Shown piece by piece: positions 1 to 10,329 of a stretch of DNA of 64,000 bases. A program made the position numbers and the translations under genes. Source of the stretch: Gnetum montanum (Eukaryota > Streptophyta > Gnetopsida > Gnetales > Gnetaceae); assembly GCA_015680685.1 (NCBI GenBank), contig MNCI01022074.1:668322-732321 (forward strand), written 5' to 3'. How positions within the stretch are numbered: position 1 is the stretch's first letter; each line of letters begins with the position of its first letter. The notes beneath the pieces were generated by a model. That model saw nothing but the letters and a program-made list of their open reading frames with translations, searched no databases and was not told the DNA's origin.

Positions 1-365
1 AGATGGCAATCATACAACAATGGATTGGATTTGGAGGGAACACTTGGAATGGAGTAGTGCTGAAGAAGCTATGCAAGGAGCAAGATCGATGGTGTGCTTA
101 TGGATGGACAACGAAAGGCGCAATCTTGGTGTTGGCAGCAGCAAAATTTCTTTCTCTCTCTTCTTTCTCAACTGCCAAATAAGGCCTGATGTCAAATGTA
201 AAAAGGTATTCACTCTTGTTGTCATGAATACCAGTTTTGTCATGTCTTGTAATGATGATCCATTCACATGTCATCCCATTAGTTCCATTTTGAGTCAATA
301 ATCCCATACCTTCCCAATATTTTGTAAGGAACTCAAGGACGAGTTTTCATTCAGTCATGGGGGTA
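1..365 (+). mobile_element. 3' internal end of Athila-like element F
   Basis: This is the tail of an element whose body lies left of the window. The last 40 bases resemble the bases just inside the 3' LTR of elements 1 and 2, including the GAACT(C/T)(A/G)AGGA stretch. A polypurine tract, AGTCATGGGGGTA at 353-365, is identical to that of element 2 (27680-27692 on the other strand). I could not assign a protein to the short open frames here; the reading frame at 20-301 has no recognisable domain. Confidence 0.75.
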
Positions 366-1210
366 TGATGGGATGCGATATTGCATGGGTTGCGATATCA
401 CGTACGCAATATTGCAGTCGCTGCAATATCGTGTCATCCCCCTTGATATCGCGTATGCGATATCACGGTGCGCCTCCAAGTCTATAAATAAGAGGCAACT
501 CTCCCTTGTTTTCCATTCTAGGCCTAGACCATAGTGAAACTTTGGTAGTTTGACCTCTCTAGAGATAGAATATTTTCCATGTGCCCACAGTAGGAGCTCC
601 AAAGTGAACGAATCTTTATTCGAGTAGATATTGTATCTGAACACATATTTGTGTACGGAAATAAAGATGAACTTCTTGGATAAACCTTGTAGTGCATGGA
701 ATAGGCTAAATAGGACTTTTATTTATTTTTATTTACTGTTTATCATTTACATGCTTTATTAGTCATTAAATCTCTCTCAACCCTTCTCTTCGAGTTAAGT
801 GCCTCAGTATGACCGCTTCGAGCACGTGCATTACACTTGGTGATCCTAGCAACGATTAGCGTTTGGTAACCAAGGTTGCATTGGTTCAGGGTGTGAACGG
901 TAAGTGGGAACAAATGCTGACGCTAGGTTAATTAAGGCTTAGTTAGTTAGTTAAAGCTAGTTCATTAGTCTCTTCAACCCTTCACCTCTCTAGCATAGGA
1001 GATAAAACAGAAAAGACATAAAAATCATATACCTCAGACTTACTTAACCATACACCGTGAAAAATACAAGTAAGTCTGGGAGGACAACAAATAATTAACC
1101 TTAAGTATCCCATGAGGCGTGTAGGCACTTAGTCTACGGAGTTTGATTGGATCGTGTGTGTTACGTTCGTATTTGTATGGTTGAGTGTAGGGGTACCTTG
1201 CCACTCATCA
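366..1210 (+). mobile_element. 3' LTR of Athila-like element F
   Basis: The LTR runs from TGATGGGATGCG to GCCACTCATCA (845 bp), with the TGATG/CATCA terminal inverted repeat shared by all Athila-like LTRs in the window. The first 105 bp hold about six copies of a palindromic GCRATATYGC motif (near 375, 392, 406, 424, 444 and 457), followed by a TATAAATA box at 483-490. The right edge carries the family signature GGTTGAGTGTAGGGGTACC. The 5' partner LTR is outside the window, so the target duplication (right copy ATAAC at 1211-1215) cannot be tested. Confidence 0.9.
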
Positions 1211-2293
1211 ATAACTATAATTTTTATTTGGGAGTTAAATTCATAAGGGCACTTCTAGATAAGGCAAGACCTAATCTTTCTGGTGTCCCATAAGGGAGGT
1301 TTTCCAAGAATGATTGTAAGGGAAAAACCTAAAAGACATCCCAAAACCATTGGGAATTTTTGTTTAAACTCTATGGTCTATGTTGATCATTTGATGTACT
1401 CTAAAATTTTTATTATTATTACTTATTTTGGTCCTCAAAAACAATAGAAATTCCTAATTTTTTCATTTACCCTAATAGTGGGTAAGTGCTTCCTATGATC
1501 AAAAGTTGCTATCAATGTTTTCCTATTCTTGGCACTTACCACCAAGTGCTTCACTATTACTAGGTCCCTTTTGGGTGGATGGTGGTATGGTCCTTAACTA
1601 TGAAGTTTTACATTATAGTTAAATGATTTGATATAAAAGCATAACACTCAAGTCATTCATGCTCTGCACTAGTCTTGTTCTATTTATTTTTTTCTTTTTT
1701 TCTCTTATTAAGCAATGTAATGCTTTAATAATGCAGCATGTCCTAGGTATATGATCATTTATACATAAACATCCAGATTTTAATGTTCAATGTATAGAAT
1801 ATTCTAAAGTTTTATTTTATCAAGTTATTTAATTTTCCATTGATTTTTCAGAGAGCTAATTAGAAAATTTTTAGTCTTCTTAATCTTATTAAGTATATGA
1901 AATATGTTTTTATACCATTTGGTTCAAGCCTAAGTGTAGCCACTCGAAGAGGTTAGGCTATTGCTCAGCTACCAACCCTCTTGGAACCTTGCTTAGTAGG
2001 ATGATCACTGTGACTTTAAGTGATGATTCTTTTTTAACATCTTATATTTTCAACATCTTGAGTTAGTATTATTTATTGTGTTCTTTAATATTTCATATGT
2101 GCTACAACATCTCCTAATCTAGTCTTAGCTAGAATGCACTACATTAAAATAGCAAATTAAAAAATGGTAAATGATGTCAAAAATAATAATAATAAGCAAA
2201 GTACTAGACATCCAATAAACAAGTGCAAAGGGACAAGTAACATAAACATTTTATAAAAGAAGAAACAATGGTTTCTTGCACAAAAAGACTACT
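1211..2293. other. AT-rich interval without recognisable gene
   Basis: This is AT-rich sequence between LTR F and the chromovirus element 4. I see no open frame with a known domain, no LTR edge and no tandem repeat. It is probably older, decayed repeat or intergenic DNA. Confidence 0.6.
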
Positions 2294-2383
2294 ATATTCA
2301 TTAAGCAATAATAGTTTGCATGATTCTAATGCCTATTTAAACAAAAATAAACTAATAGTGAATAATGAAATCAACAACAAAAT
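2294..2383 (+). repeat. 90-bp direct repeat flanking element 4, left copy
   Basis: These 90 bases match 40307-40396 without gaps, with about nine mismatches. The two copies lie immediately outside the two LTRs of element 4 (the left copy ends 2 bp before the 5' LTR; the right copy starts 1 bp after the 3' LTR). That places them where a 5-bp target duplication is normally found. Confidence 0.85.
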
Positions 2384-2385
2384 GG

Positions 2386-2698
2386 TGGTGTAGGGACATC
2401 TCTTTTGAGCGTCATTTTCATCCCTACATGTAGATGATTATAGGTTTTGTGAAGCTAAAAATGCATCTTGGAGATCAGAGAGATGTCTTGACTAAGAACT
2501 GTCATATATAGAAGATGTCCCAGTTGTAGAGAAGACATATTATCTTAGAAGGAGATGTATTGTCTTATAGGAAGATGTCTCTCCCAAGCATGATATGTCT
2601 TTGGGAAGACATCTTGGGCCAAAAAGAGATATCTCACCCCAATATGAGGCATCTCACATAGCCAAGAGATGTCATGTTTGAAAACTTGAGATGATAGA
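2386..2698 (+). mobile_element. Element 4 5' LTR, first part
   Basis: It matches the start of the LTR at 39434 (TGGTRTAGGGACATCTC). It is rich in AGACATCTT/AGATGTCT-like short repeats. It stops at ATAGA (2694-2698), where element 3 is inserted, and resumes at 24526 with the same ATAGA. The intact 3' LTR reads straight through this junction (GAGATGATAGAGAGACAT), confirming the insertion point. Confidence 0.9.
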
Positions 2699-3303
2699 TG
2701 TGACATCCCATCCCCGAATGTCATGGAAAATGTCAAATATACGATATATTGGACATTATGCATATAAAGAAAATATACCAAATGTGAAATATAAGTGATA
2801 TTTGACATTATATATACAAGAAATAATAGGAAAAATGAAGAAAGAGAAATAAAAGAATGCTTTATTGATATAGAATAGTGTATTTGGATCATGCTTTGAG
2901 AGTGTTCCTTGGGGTTTTCTTCCTTTGGAATGTATCCCTTAGAGGCAATCCAGCACTGCCACCATAGTTAGGCCTATAACTTGAACAAAAGGGATGGCTA
3001 GTCCACTTCCTATCTCGCTTCACCTAGCTTCTCGTGACTTGCCTATACTAGCTTTGCCACCCCATGACTTACCTATATCGGCTCTACCATTCCATGCTAC
3101 CAGGACCTCTAACTCTAGTTATAAATGCCTTAGCCCAAACCTCCAAAGGTTATCTTAAGAGACATGTCCGTCATTATAATGCATCCTTTTAGGTCTTAAT
3201 CACAACTACCCTTTTGGGTCTTGTTAAGATAACAATAACACTTATTATGAAGAGACACCATCTTCATTAGGTAGCAACATCATTTGGGAATGGGGATGTG
3301 ACA
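2699..3303 (-). mobile_element. Element 3 3' LTR
   Basis: On the - strand it runs from TGTCACATCCCCATTCC to GGGATGTCACA (605 bp). It is clearly related to 23927-24525 along its whole length, with scattered substitutions. Confidence 0.9.
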
Positions 3304-3322
3304 ATCTACCCCCCTTAGGTTT
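3304..3322 (-). promoter_or_regulatory. Element 3 polypurine tract
   Basis: On the - strand this reads CCTAAGGGGGGTAGAT directly before the LTR start TGTCACA. It is the expected primer site for plus-strand DNA synthesis and is typical of Tekay-like chromoviruses. Confidence 0.85.
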
Positions 3323-3756
3323 CATTCATCCTTGAACGAATCTATGTTCTCTATCTTTTTCTAACTCTAATGCATTCTTTCATGATCTTGTGCTCCAATA
3401 ATTTGATTTCCCCTTTGAACTTGAAGTTGTTTCTTACTTATTCTATAAATAAGATATATGTGAGAAAAATATATGAAAAATTAAATATTACTTTCTTGAT
3501 ACTTCATTTTCTAAGATAATGATAAGAAGTGAAAAAATCTACCAACTACCAATCACTAGCCCTAACCAGGGTCACATAATGTGCAACTTGTATCTAGTTA
3601 TCCAAGTGAAGGTAGGGAAAATTATTTATTCCCAACTTGCATGACCTTAGATATTTTATTAATCTAATTGAAATATAAATTGAACAATAAAAATAATAAT
3701 AAGATCATCATATAGAAGTAAGAGTGAGATACTTCTTGATCTTGATCAACCTTATG
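3323..3756 (-). other. Spacer between CCR4-like pseudogene and polypurine tract
   Basis: AT-rich sequence on the 3' side of the pseudogene. No coding trace and no clear poly(A) tract of a retrocopy is visible. It could be the former 3' untranslated region of the captured gene or part of the element. Confidence 0.5.
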
Positions 3757-4840
3757 AATTGATGGGAGTAATTGTAATTCTACCATAAGTGGTATATGAT
3801 CAAATGGCCTTGTTCAGGATGGCAAGGCTTGATCTTGATTCTTTTCAACTTCTTCTTTAGAAATCAACTCTAGTAACTCGGTAACTTGAAAGAATCGGGC
3901 ATCATACCAAATATAATCCAAAGTCTCAATGAAGAATGTTTTTGACCCATCCTCATTAAAGAGTAATTTGTAAACTGTGGTTCTTAATATCCATCAACAT
4001 CATTTGTTCCTAAATTCTAGAATTTGTATTATCTACAAAAGATTCAAAGTAAGCAAAATATGCATTGGCTAATGGAATTGCATGCTGAATTGATGGAAAC
4101 ATCTTCTTCAAGTCAAGTTCATCTTCCAAATATTTCTTTACAAATCCATATTTTAAAAATTGATAAACACTACTTCCAAATTTTGTATTGAAGTCTCTAC
4201 AAAGAATAAATGGAATTGGATTGGTACAACTTAGGAATAACTTCTTCTTCAAACTTTCTTCTATTTGCTTAATCAAGTATGCTCCTTGACAAAGTCTAAC
4301 ATTTGAACATGTTGGTTTGGCCATCAAATGTGTGTTAACCATGCATGAACATCTTTTTGATAGATGAGCTTTTAGAATCACTGCCAGGGCTATGTGATTT
4401 TTCGAAAATCTTAATTGTTCTTTCTTTCCCATTGCTTGAAGTTTTGGAATTTCAAAAATCATATGTTCTAAACTCCATTCAAATCTTTGTACCAATTCAA
4501 ACTTAGCTTCTTTATAAAATATTGCACAATCATCTATGTTGTAATTCCTACAATATGCTAATATGTATGGCTTAAAAGAAGAACTTCCACAAGAACCTTT
4601 TTGCTTATAAATACCTCTATATCCCATCTTTTTCAATTTTGGTTGGAATTGATATAGAAATTCCCATGGTAAGACTTCTTGTAAGCACAATATATCAACA
4701 TCCAAATCTTTTAATTCTACTAAGATGCATGGATATCGATATTCATGCCAATCCAAGGCTCATGATGGACATAACAAATATTGTTTCTCACTCAATAGGA
4801 ATCTTGCAAGCACGTTGTATGTTGCAACTTTCATTCTCAT
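3757..4840 (-). pseudogene. CCR4-like poly(A) deadenylase pseudogene (EEP domain), intronless
   Basis: The frame encodes a nearly complete exonuclease-endonuclease-phosphatase domain of the CCR4/Angel family, which in eukaryotes shortens mRNA poly(A) tails. From the N-terminus I see TYNVLA (catalytic Asn), DVDILCLQEV (catalytic Glu), DDCAIFY, an NHIALAVIL strand, NTHL, CRDFN (usual GDFN; Asp and Asn kept), LDYIWY and, near the end, DHIPLMVEL (usual SDH; Asp and His kept). The best start is ATG at 4840, just upstream of the first strand. Breaks are TGA at 4760-4762, TAG at 4010-4012, a frameshift near 3960-4000 and TGA at 3814-3816. Plant CCR4 genes normally have introns and none is visible, so this is probably a processed copy. 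It lies just inside the 3' LTR of element 3, in the same orientation. I cannot tell which CCR4 subfamily it came from. Confidence 0.85.
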
Positions 4841-5102
4841 TCTTGGATTCTAGTCTAGATCTTTTCTCTTCATGAATATCATACTCCTTATTGAAACAAG
4901 ATTTTGTATCTCCATGTTCTTTTGCCCTATGTTTTGATTGCAGGATGGATTAATATACCCCTTTCTTAATGATTGAAGATTGTTCTATTTCTTAAACTAA
5001 TTCTCCAACTAATACATCAACTGATCATTAACTAATACATCGATTGATAATCAACTACATCAACTGAATAACTACATCATCTAATTTTAGTAATATTTAA
5101 TG

Positions 5103-5786
5103 ACATCATATAATTTTAGCAATATGTAACTATATTATCTATTTTTAATAGCCTTTCTACCTCCCTTAAGAACACTGACTTCAACAGTGTAATTAATGAC
5201 ATGCCATAGTGATCTTAAGACTATCTATAAGGGTTATGTACTAAATCTTAAAATCCAAAAGGTTAAATTTTATAATATCATGAAATTATAAGGTGCTAGG
5301 ATGATAAATCTGACCCCACCATTGAGTTCAAAAGGGTAAAAATGTTAGAAATAACTATTCATATGTTGAAAATGGACATCATATACTTGAGTGATGCTAA
5401 AATTAAACTTTTGAGGATTTTGAGGCACTATATTAGGCACGACATCATATAATTTTAGTAATATGTAACTGCATTATCTCATTTTTAATAGTCTTTTTAC
5501 CCCCCTTAAGAATTTTAACTCTGACAGTGTAATTAATGACATGCCATAGTGATCTTAAGACTATCTATAAGGGTTATGTACTAAATCTTAAAACTCAAAA
5601 GGTTAAATTTATAATATCATGAAATTATAGGATGCCATGATGATAAATTTGACCTAACCATTGGGTTCAAAAGGGTGAAAAATGTTTAAAATGACTATTC
5701 ATATGTTGAAAATGGACATTGTATACTTGAGTGATGCTAAAATTAAACTTTTGAGGATTTCGAGGCACTATATTGGGCACGACATT
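5103..5786. repeat. ~340-bp tandem repeat array of element 3, left half
   Basis: Units begin at 5103, 5442 and 5782 with ACATCATATAATTTTAG and end in GGCACTATATnnrGCACG. The spacing is 339-340 bp. Unit 3 is cut after its first five bases by element 1 and resumes at 19129. A short degenerate copy of the unit start precedes the array near 5070-5100. No long open frame is conserved between units. Confidence 0.92.
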
Positions 5787-6703
5787 TGATGAGTGGCTAG
5801 GTACCCCTACGCCCAACCATGTGAATCATGGGTATTCACACATGACTCGGTCAAATTCTGTAGACTGTAAGCACTTTGCATACACCAGACCTTAACCAAC
5901 AAAACCTTGTGTTAGAATGGTCGTTGTCTTTACAACCTCACTTATGATGTTTTGATTGCGATGGTTAAGTGAGATTAAGGCAATTGATTTTTATGGCTTT
6001 TTCACTTTATCTTCTAACGTCTAATTCTTGGAATGGGAAGTAAGGAATGGAATAATATGTAATCTATAATTATCCTAATATACATCTTAACTCTTCCTAG
6101 CATAAGTATCTGATTCCATCTTTTGTGCACATCCTGAGCATCTCCTAACCACTACTAGGTTACTAGACGTTAAACGCCACTAGGTTGCGAAGTGTTGGGT
6201 TTATGTTTGAGATGGTTGTACTTATGGTTTCTACGAACTATAAAAGAGAAATAGCAATTAAAATAATAACAATGGAAACTTAAGGAATTATTAAAGCATA
6301 GAAATATTAAACTATTAAATGCATAGAAATATTAAACTATTAAATGCATTAAATGACTAAGTCCAATTGCTGCAAGGAATGCTTAAAAAGCTCATCTTTA
6401 TTGTCATTCATGCCAATGGGCTCAGGTACATTAGCGCTCAAATAAAGAGCTGGACACCTTTCTTACACCTACTGTGGGAACTTGGAAAATATTGTAACTC
6501 TCATAGAAACAAACTGCAAGAGCTTCTCTACAACTGTGAAAAAGGTACCTAAGTGTGGTGGGAGCCCACTTATTTATAGGCTGAAATAGGCTCCGTGTAA
6601 ATGGGGTCATGTTAACGCATGGAGGGATGCGTCAACAGGGCCACGTCAACATGGCCACGTATACGTAGCCTAGTCCACGCGTTGACTATTTAGCGCTTCA
6701 TCA
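5787..6703 (-). mobile_element. Element 1 3' LTR
   Basis: The edges are TGATGAG...TTCATCA on the + strand (917 bp). A TATAAATA box lies on the - strand at 6571-6578. Between the LTR start (at 6703) and that box lie CGTATACG, CGTTGAC and GTTAACG motifs, which recur in the right LTR and in the internal promoter region near 10282-10320. Confidence 0.93.
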
Positions 6704-6716
6704 TATGCCCACGATT
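6704..6716 (-). promoter_or_regulatory. Element 1 polypurine tract
   Basis: On the - strand AATCGTGGGCATA directly precedes the LTR start TGATGAAG. It is a slightly decayed version of the AGTCATGGGGGTA tract in elements F and 2. Confidence 0.8.
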
Positions 6717-6879
6717 GAGTAAAAACTCTTCCTCAAGTTCCTCTACAATTTGGAAGGTATGGAATTTTTATTACAACACACATGACTTGACATAGATGAC
6801 ACACACACATGACACAACATTAATTCTACTAACGCACCAAGTGCCCAAGTGTAAAAAGAAGGAAAAATTACAAAATGGT

Positions 6880-9811
6880 GATGTTCAGAGACAAAATTGA
6901 ACACCCTGACGGTCTTGGATTCTCTGCCTTGTTGAAAGATGCAAAAATTATTGGGGAAGATCAGATCGTCCTTAGGGGTGGTGGTTCTGATGGACCTTCA
7001 CTAGCCTCTAGCCCACGTGGTAGTGGTGGCAAGAACGATGGCTACCCCGCAGCAGCTACAACTTCTGGAGGCAACCGGAAAGCCTCCAAGAGGGTTTTCA
7101 TTTTTTCTTCCTTGCTTCTGGGGGCGTTCACTGTCCAGGCGGCTTCACCAATGTGTGTCGGGATTAGAACCTTCCAAGGGCATAGCAGCGTAGGGAAATT
7201 TTTTTTCAAATTAATAAACCACACTACGAACTATTTTTGTTTGATGTTGAATGTTTGAATTGATGTCTGTAGCTGCTGGTAGTCATTCATTCGATGGGCC
7301 AAGTTCTCTATGACTGCATGTTGTCCTTCAAAATGCATACGGAGAACCTCAAGTTCCACATTTATTATTTCCAATTTTGTTTTGTAGCCTTGTGCGCTTG
7401 GAACTTGCCCTTGTATAAAGAATATGAGGCAGCCACTTGCTTTTCCAATTTAGACCATGGTCTCCCAGCTGTTAGCATAGCTAGATTTGTGTAGTGAAGG
7501 TTTGCCAACTCCATGTATTCTATCATTTCTTCAATCTGCAGTTCCTTGAGGCAGATCTCAGCCTGTTTGTAGGCATCCAACCCATCAAAAATAGGTTGCC
7601 ATACCTCACCTCCTTCTTGGAGCTGCTAGAGTGCTTAGTTCATCTTAGCCTTTGCGACTTGAATCTGTTTCTCATTCACTTCCTTTTGTAATCCCACTTG
7701 GTCCCTGTAATGATTCTTAACTTTTTCAAACTTAAGAGCTTCATTCTTCCAAGTAGCAATTTCAATGGCTGATTTCTGTCACAAGGTTTGAACCTCCTCC
7801 ATAGACAGATTTCGATTTTCAGCAGCCAACCTCCTCACATCGGCGTTCATCTTGGCTAGCTCTTCCTACTGTTGGTGAATAAAGCTTTTCATGTGTTCAT
7901 TTCCAGCACCAACATTGTGTAGGCAATGGACTTCCGCAGTCAACTTGACATTCTCCTAGTGAACCTCTATCAAGTCCTTGTTTAAATGATATGCATGAGC
8001 ATCTGCCAAGAACTTATTGAGGATTTTCGACTCTCGCTCATCCTCAACGATCTGAAGTTTGACCTGAAGCTATTGAAAAGCTTCATCTTTGGTGAGCTCA
8101 CGATTGAGGAGAGTTGGATCAGCAAGTTGGGCTCTTAATTGAGCAACTTCTATTGCCAAGCGCTAAAAATTAGCTTGAGCAGCTTCAAGTTTCCCTTCCA
8201 AGATGAGACTCTTACCCTTGCCGAGAGTAGCTTTGATTGGGTTGCAGTGATGTTGTCTAGAAGGTCAAATACATTTGGAAGTGGTTGCCTAGTTCCTACC
8301 AGTCGATCCAATAGTTCTTCATGTTGGGCTACATTGATCCTGCTATGTGAAGTCCTAGTGGATGCCTGTACATCTTCAGGTCCATGTATGTATGGTATAG
8401 GTGCCGCCGATGTGTTGAGGGCCGTAGCAATCGTGTCAACAACCACTTTAGCTGTGACCTCTTGTTCTTGGTGCTACATCACCAGGACTGTCGCCCCTTC
8501 ACCATCTTCCAAGCGTACCAAGAAAGTAGCGGGATTTCCTAAAATTTCAGGAAATAATTGTTGCATGGATACCGTTACCTCCCAGACACTAAGATCAGTT
8601 CTTGTAGGTACCTACGTTCGGGTGACAGAGAACATCGGCCCTGCTCTTTCTAGCAGACTTACTAAACGAGTGACTTACTTCAAATGGCTCATTGTAGGGT
8701 GATAGACCGAAGGGTCTTTTCCTCCACTTGTCCTTCCAAATTGCTCTTGTTGACTCAAGAGCGATTGCTAGATTTCGCGTATGTGCACTACAATGGTTTG
8801 TGAACCAAAGCTCGTTGTTTGCATAGGTGGTGGAGATGGTTGCTACTCCTTAGTTTGTGTGGTGGTTGGAGTATTGTCCTTCATCATTTCGCACCATGAG
8901 GCAATTGGGATGTGTCAGAGTGTATTGTTGGCATACCATGCTATCCCAGCCTATTTGCATAACTTTCTAACTAGGAAGGGAAAGGGGAGAGCCCGCCTTC
9001 CACGTTTGCTTTTAGCGAACCTCTTTTCAATTTCCAAGAATAACAATTGTGGAAGGCTCATTGGAAATTTCTCACTTAAGGAGGCACATGCATGAGTGGA
9101 GAAGGAAATGATTTTACTAGGTCTCACCATTGGGTTTAGGTGGTAAGATTCAATCTTTGAATACACTCTCTCTGTGGTGGTCATAATGCCGAACTCTTTG
9201 CGATCCACCCCATAGCATCACCTGATCGACTTCCCTTTTACCTCAGGGTCAACTTGCTTCAGGATCTCTACCACATCTGCTCTAGTCTCTGGTACCCCTA
9301 GAGCCTGCATGATTGCTTTTGTAGAGTAAGAGACATAAATGTCGTTAATTCTTACTCTGGACCCCGGTTGTTGATTTTTCCAGAAGAGATAGGTCTCTCC
9401 TAAGTACGATTCACCACTGGTTGTGATGATTGGCCACATAGGAGAGTTTTGCAATTGAAGCTTCACATCTTTTGGTGCATTCTCGAGAAATGGTCCAAAG
9501 TTTAACTCTTGTAGGACCATTCGTTGCACTTCCTGCTGCTTGATAGAGTCAAGACATCCTTGGGTCAGGGTAACCTCAAGCTATGGCGCTATCTCTAGAG
9601 TTTCATCCCCTTGCGATTGCTCGTTGGGAATCTCCTCTTCGGGAATCTGATGGATAGATTCCACATCAGGTCCTTCACGGAGGGGGCCAATTGTATGAGA
9701 GCCCTCTGCATGCTCTAGGTGCTGCACGCCTTGTCCGCTTCCTGTTCGTGGACGTTTGTCCCTAGGCTTTGATGGTCCTTCTCCCCTTGGATGCCTTGGT
9801 TTCGGTGCCAT
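6880..9811 (-). pseudogene. 3' ORF of element 1 (post-pol ORF, globular domain plus coiled coil)
   Basis: A long frame starts at ATG 9811. Most of it down to about 8150 lies in one frame interrupted only by point stops (for example near 9580, 9217 and 8950); the distal part has at least two frame changes. The N-terminus is basic and proline-rich (MAPKPRHPRGEGPSKPRDKR). It is followed by a globular region (FGPFLENAPKDV, PMWPI, SYLGETYLFW, YSTKAIMQALGVPETR, then a segment ending LPFPFLVRKLC). This resembles the 'putative plant transposon protein' domain found in many plant retroelement ORFs. From about 8150 to 7365 the sequence is rich in Glu, Lys, Leu and Gln, a likely coiled coil. The C-terminus has a motif of the form CPWxVxxPTHIGxAxW. 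Elements 2 and E carry the same ORF. Its position matches the env-like ORF of Athila elements, but I see no signal peptide or convincing membrane segment. Function unknown. Confidence 0.7.
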
Positions 9812-10097
9812 CTACAATCGAACATAACGACTAATTAGATTGTGCACAAGCTGCTCAAAATGGCCCTCATACACCTTCTCAGTTTGACTAAGTTATGATG
9901 CTGGCACATGCATCCCATTAAATCCCCCGGAGTATTAGTTGATGGGTTAGAATCAAAAAACAATAAAGGATAAGTTGGAGTTTAAAATATTGTTTTCATT
10001 TCTTCCCTTAAGAGGTGTGAAGTCTTAATCAATTAATTAATTAATGAATTAATTTCTAATAGGCCTCACCCCCCCCCCCCAACGATTGAGAGCATAC
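9812..10097 (-). other. Candidate leader intron before the 3' ORF of element 1
   Basis: On the - strand CTGGAG is followed by GTATGC (donor, cut after 10098). The interval ends with CTAAT about 25 bases before GATTGTAG, and the ATG of the ORF follows immediately. This fits the plant donor, branch point and acceptor pattern. Element 2 has the same arrangement (CTAAT then GATTGCAG next to ATGGC), with CTGGAG at the donor position but a weakened GT. Splicing is inferred, not shown. Confidence 0.5.
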
Positions 10098-10244
10098 CTC
10101 CAGTTGCTAAAGAGGGGAAGGATAGGTAGGTTAGGATGCACGGTGGACAACGTAAGTGATTGGAAGAAGAGTTGAGGCAGAAAAAATGAAAAATCTCCCC
10201 CCAATTTGTGTGTGGAATGAGCTAAGTGTTATGCACAATGGGGG

Positions 10245-10320
10245 TATATATAAGGTTTTTATGCTGCATCGACGGGGCCATGTATACGTAGGGGGCTGCA
10301 TATATGGGGTCCCGTATACG
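10245..10320 (-). promoter_or_regulatory. Internal promoter candidate of element 1
   Basis: A TATATATA box on the - strand (10245-10252) is preceded by GCATCGACGGGGCC (10266-10279) and by two GTATACG motifs (10282-10288, 10314-10320). The right LTR has the same GCATCGACGGGGCC (19068-19081) followed after two bases by GTATAC (19084-19089), upstream of its own TATAAATA (19010-19017). The block lies about 450 bases before the ATG of the 3' ORF and has the right polarity to drive it. Confidence 0.55.
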
Positions 10321-10329
10321 CAGGGGGTC

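Noticed and set aside
351-644. 97-codon - strand open frame
   Set aside because: Runs across the polypurine tract and U3 of LTR F; LTR sequence accounts for it.
2545-2892. 115-codon - strand hydrophobic open frame
   Set aside because: Spans the junction between the element 4 LTR and the element 3 LTR, so it is a chance product of nesting.
8139-8702. 187-codon + strand open frame
   Set aside because: Antisense shadow of the element 1 3' ORF coiled-coil and linker region on the - strand, whose homologue is conserved in elements 2 and E.
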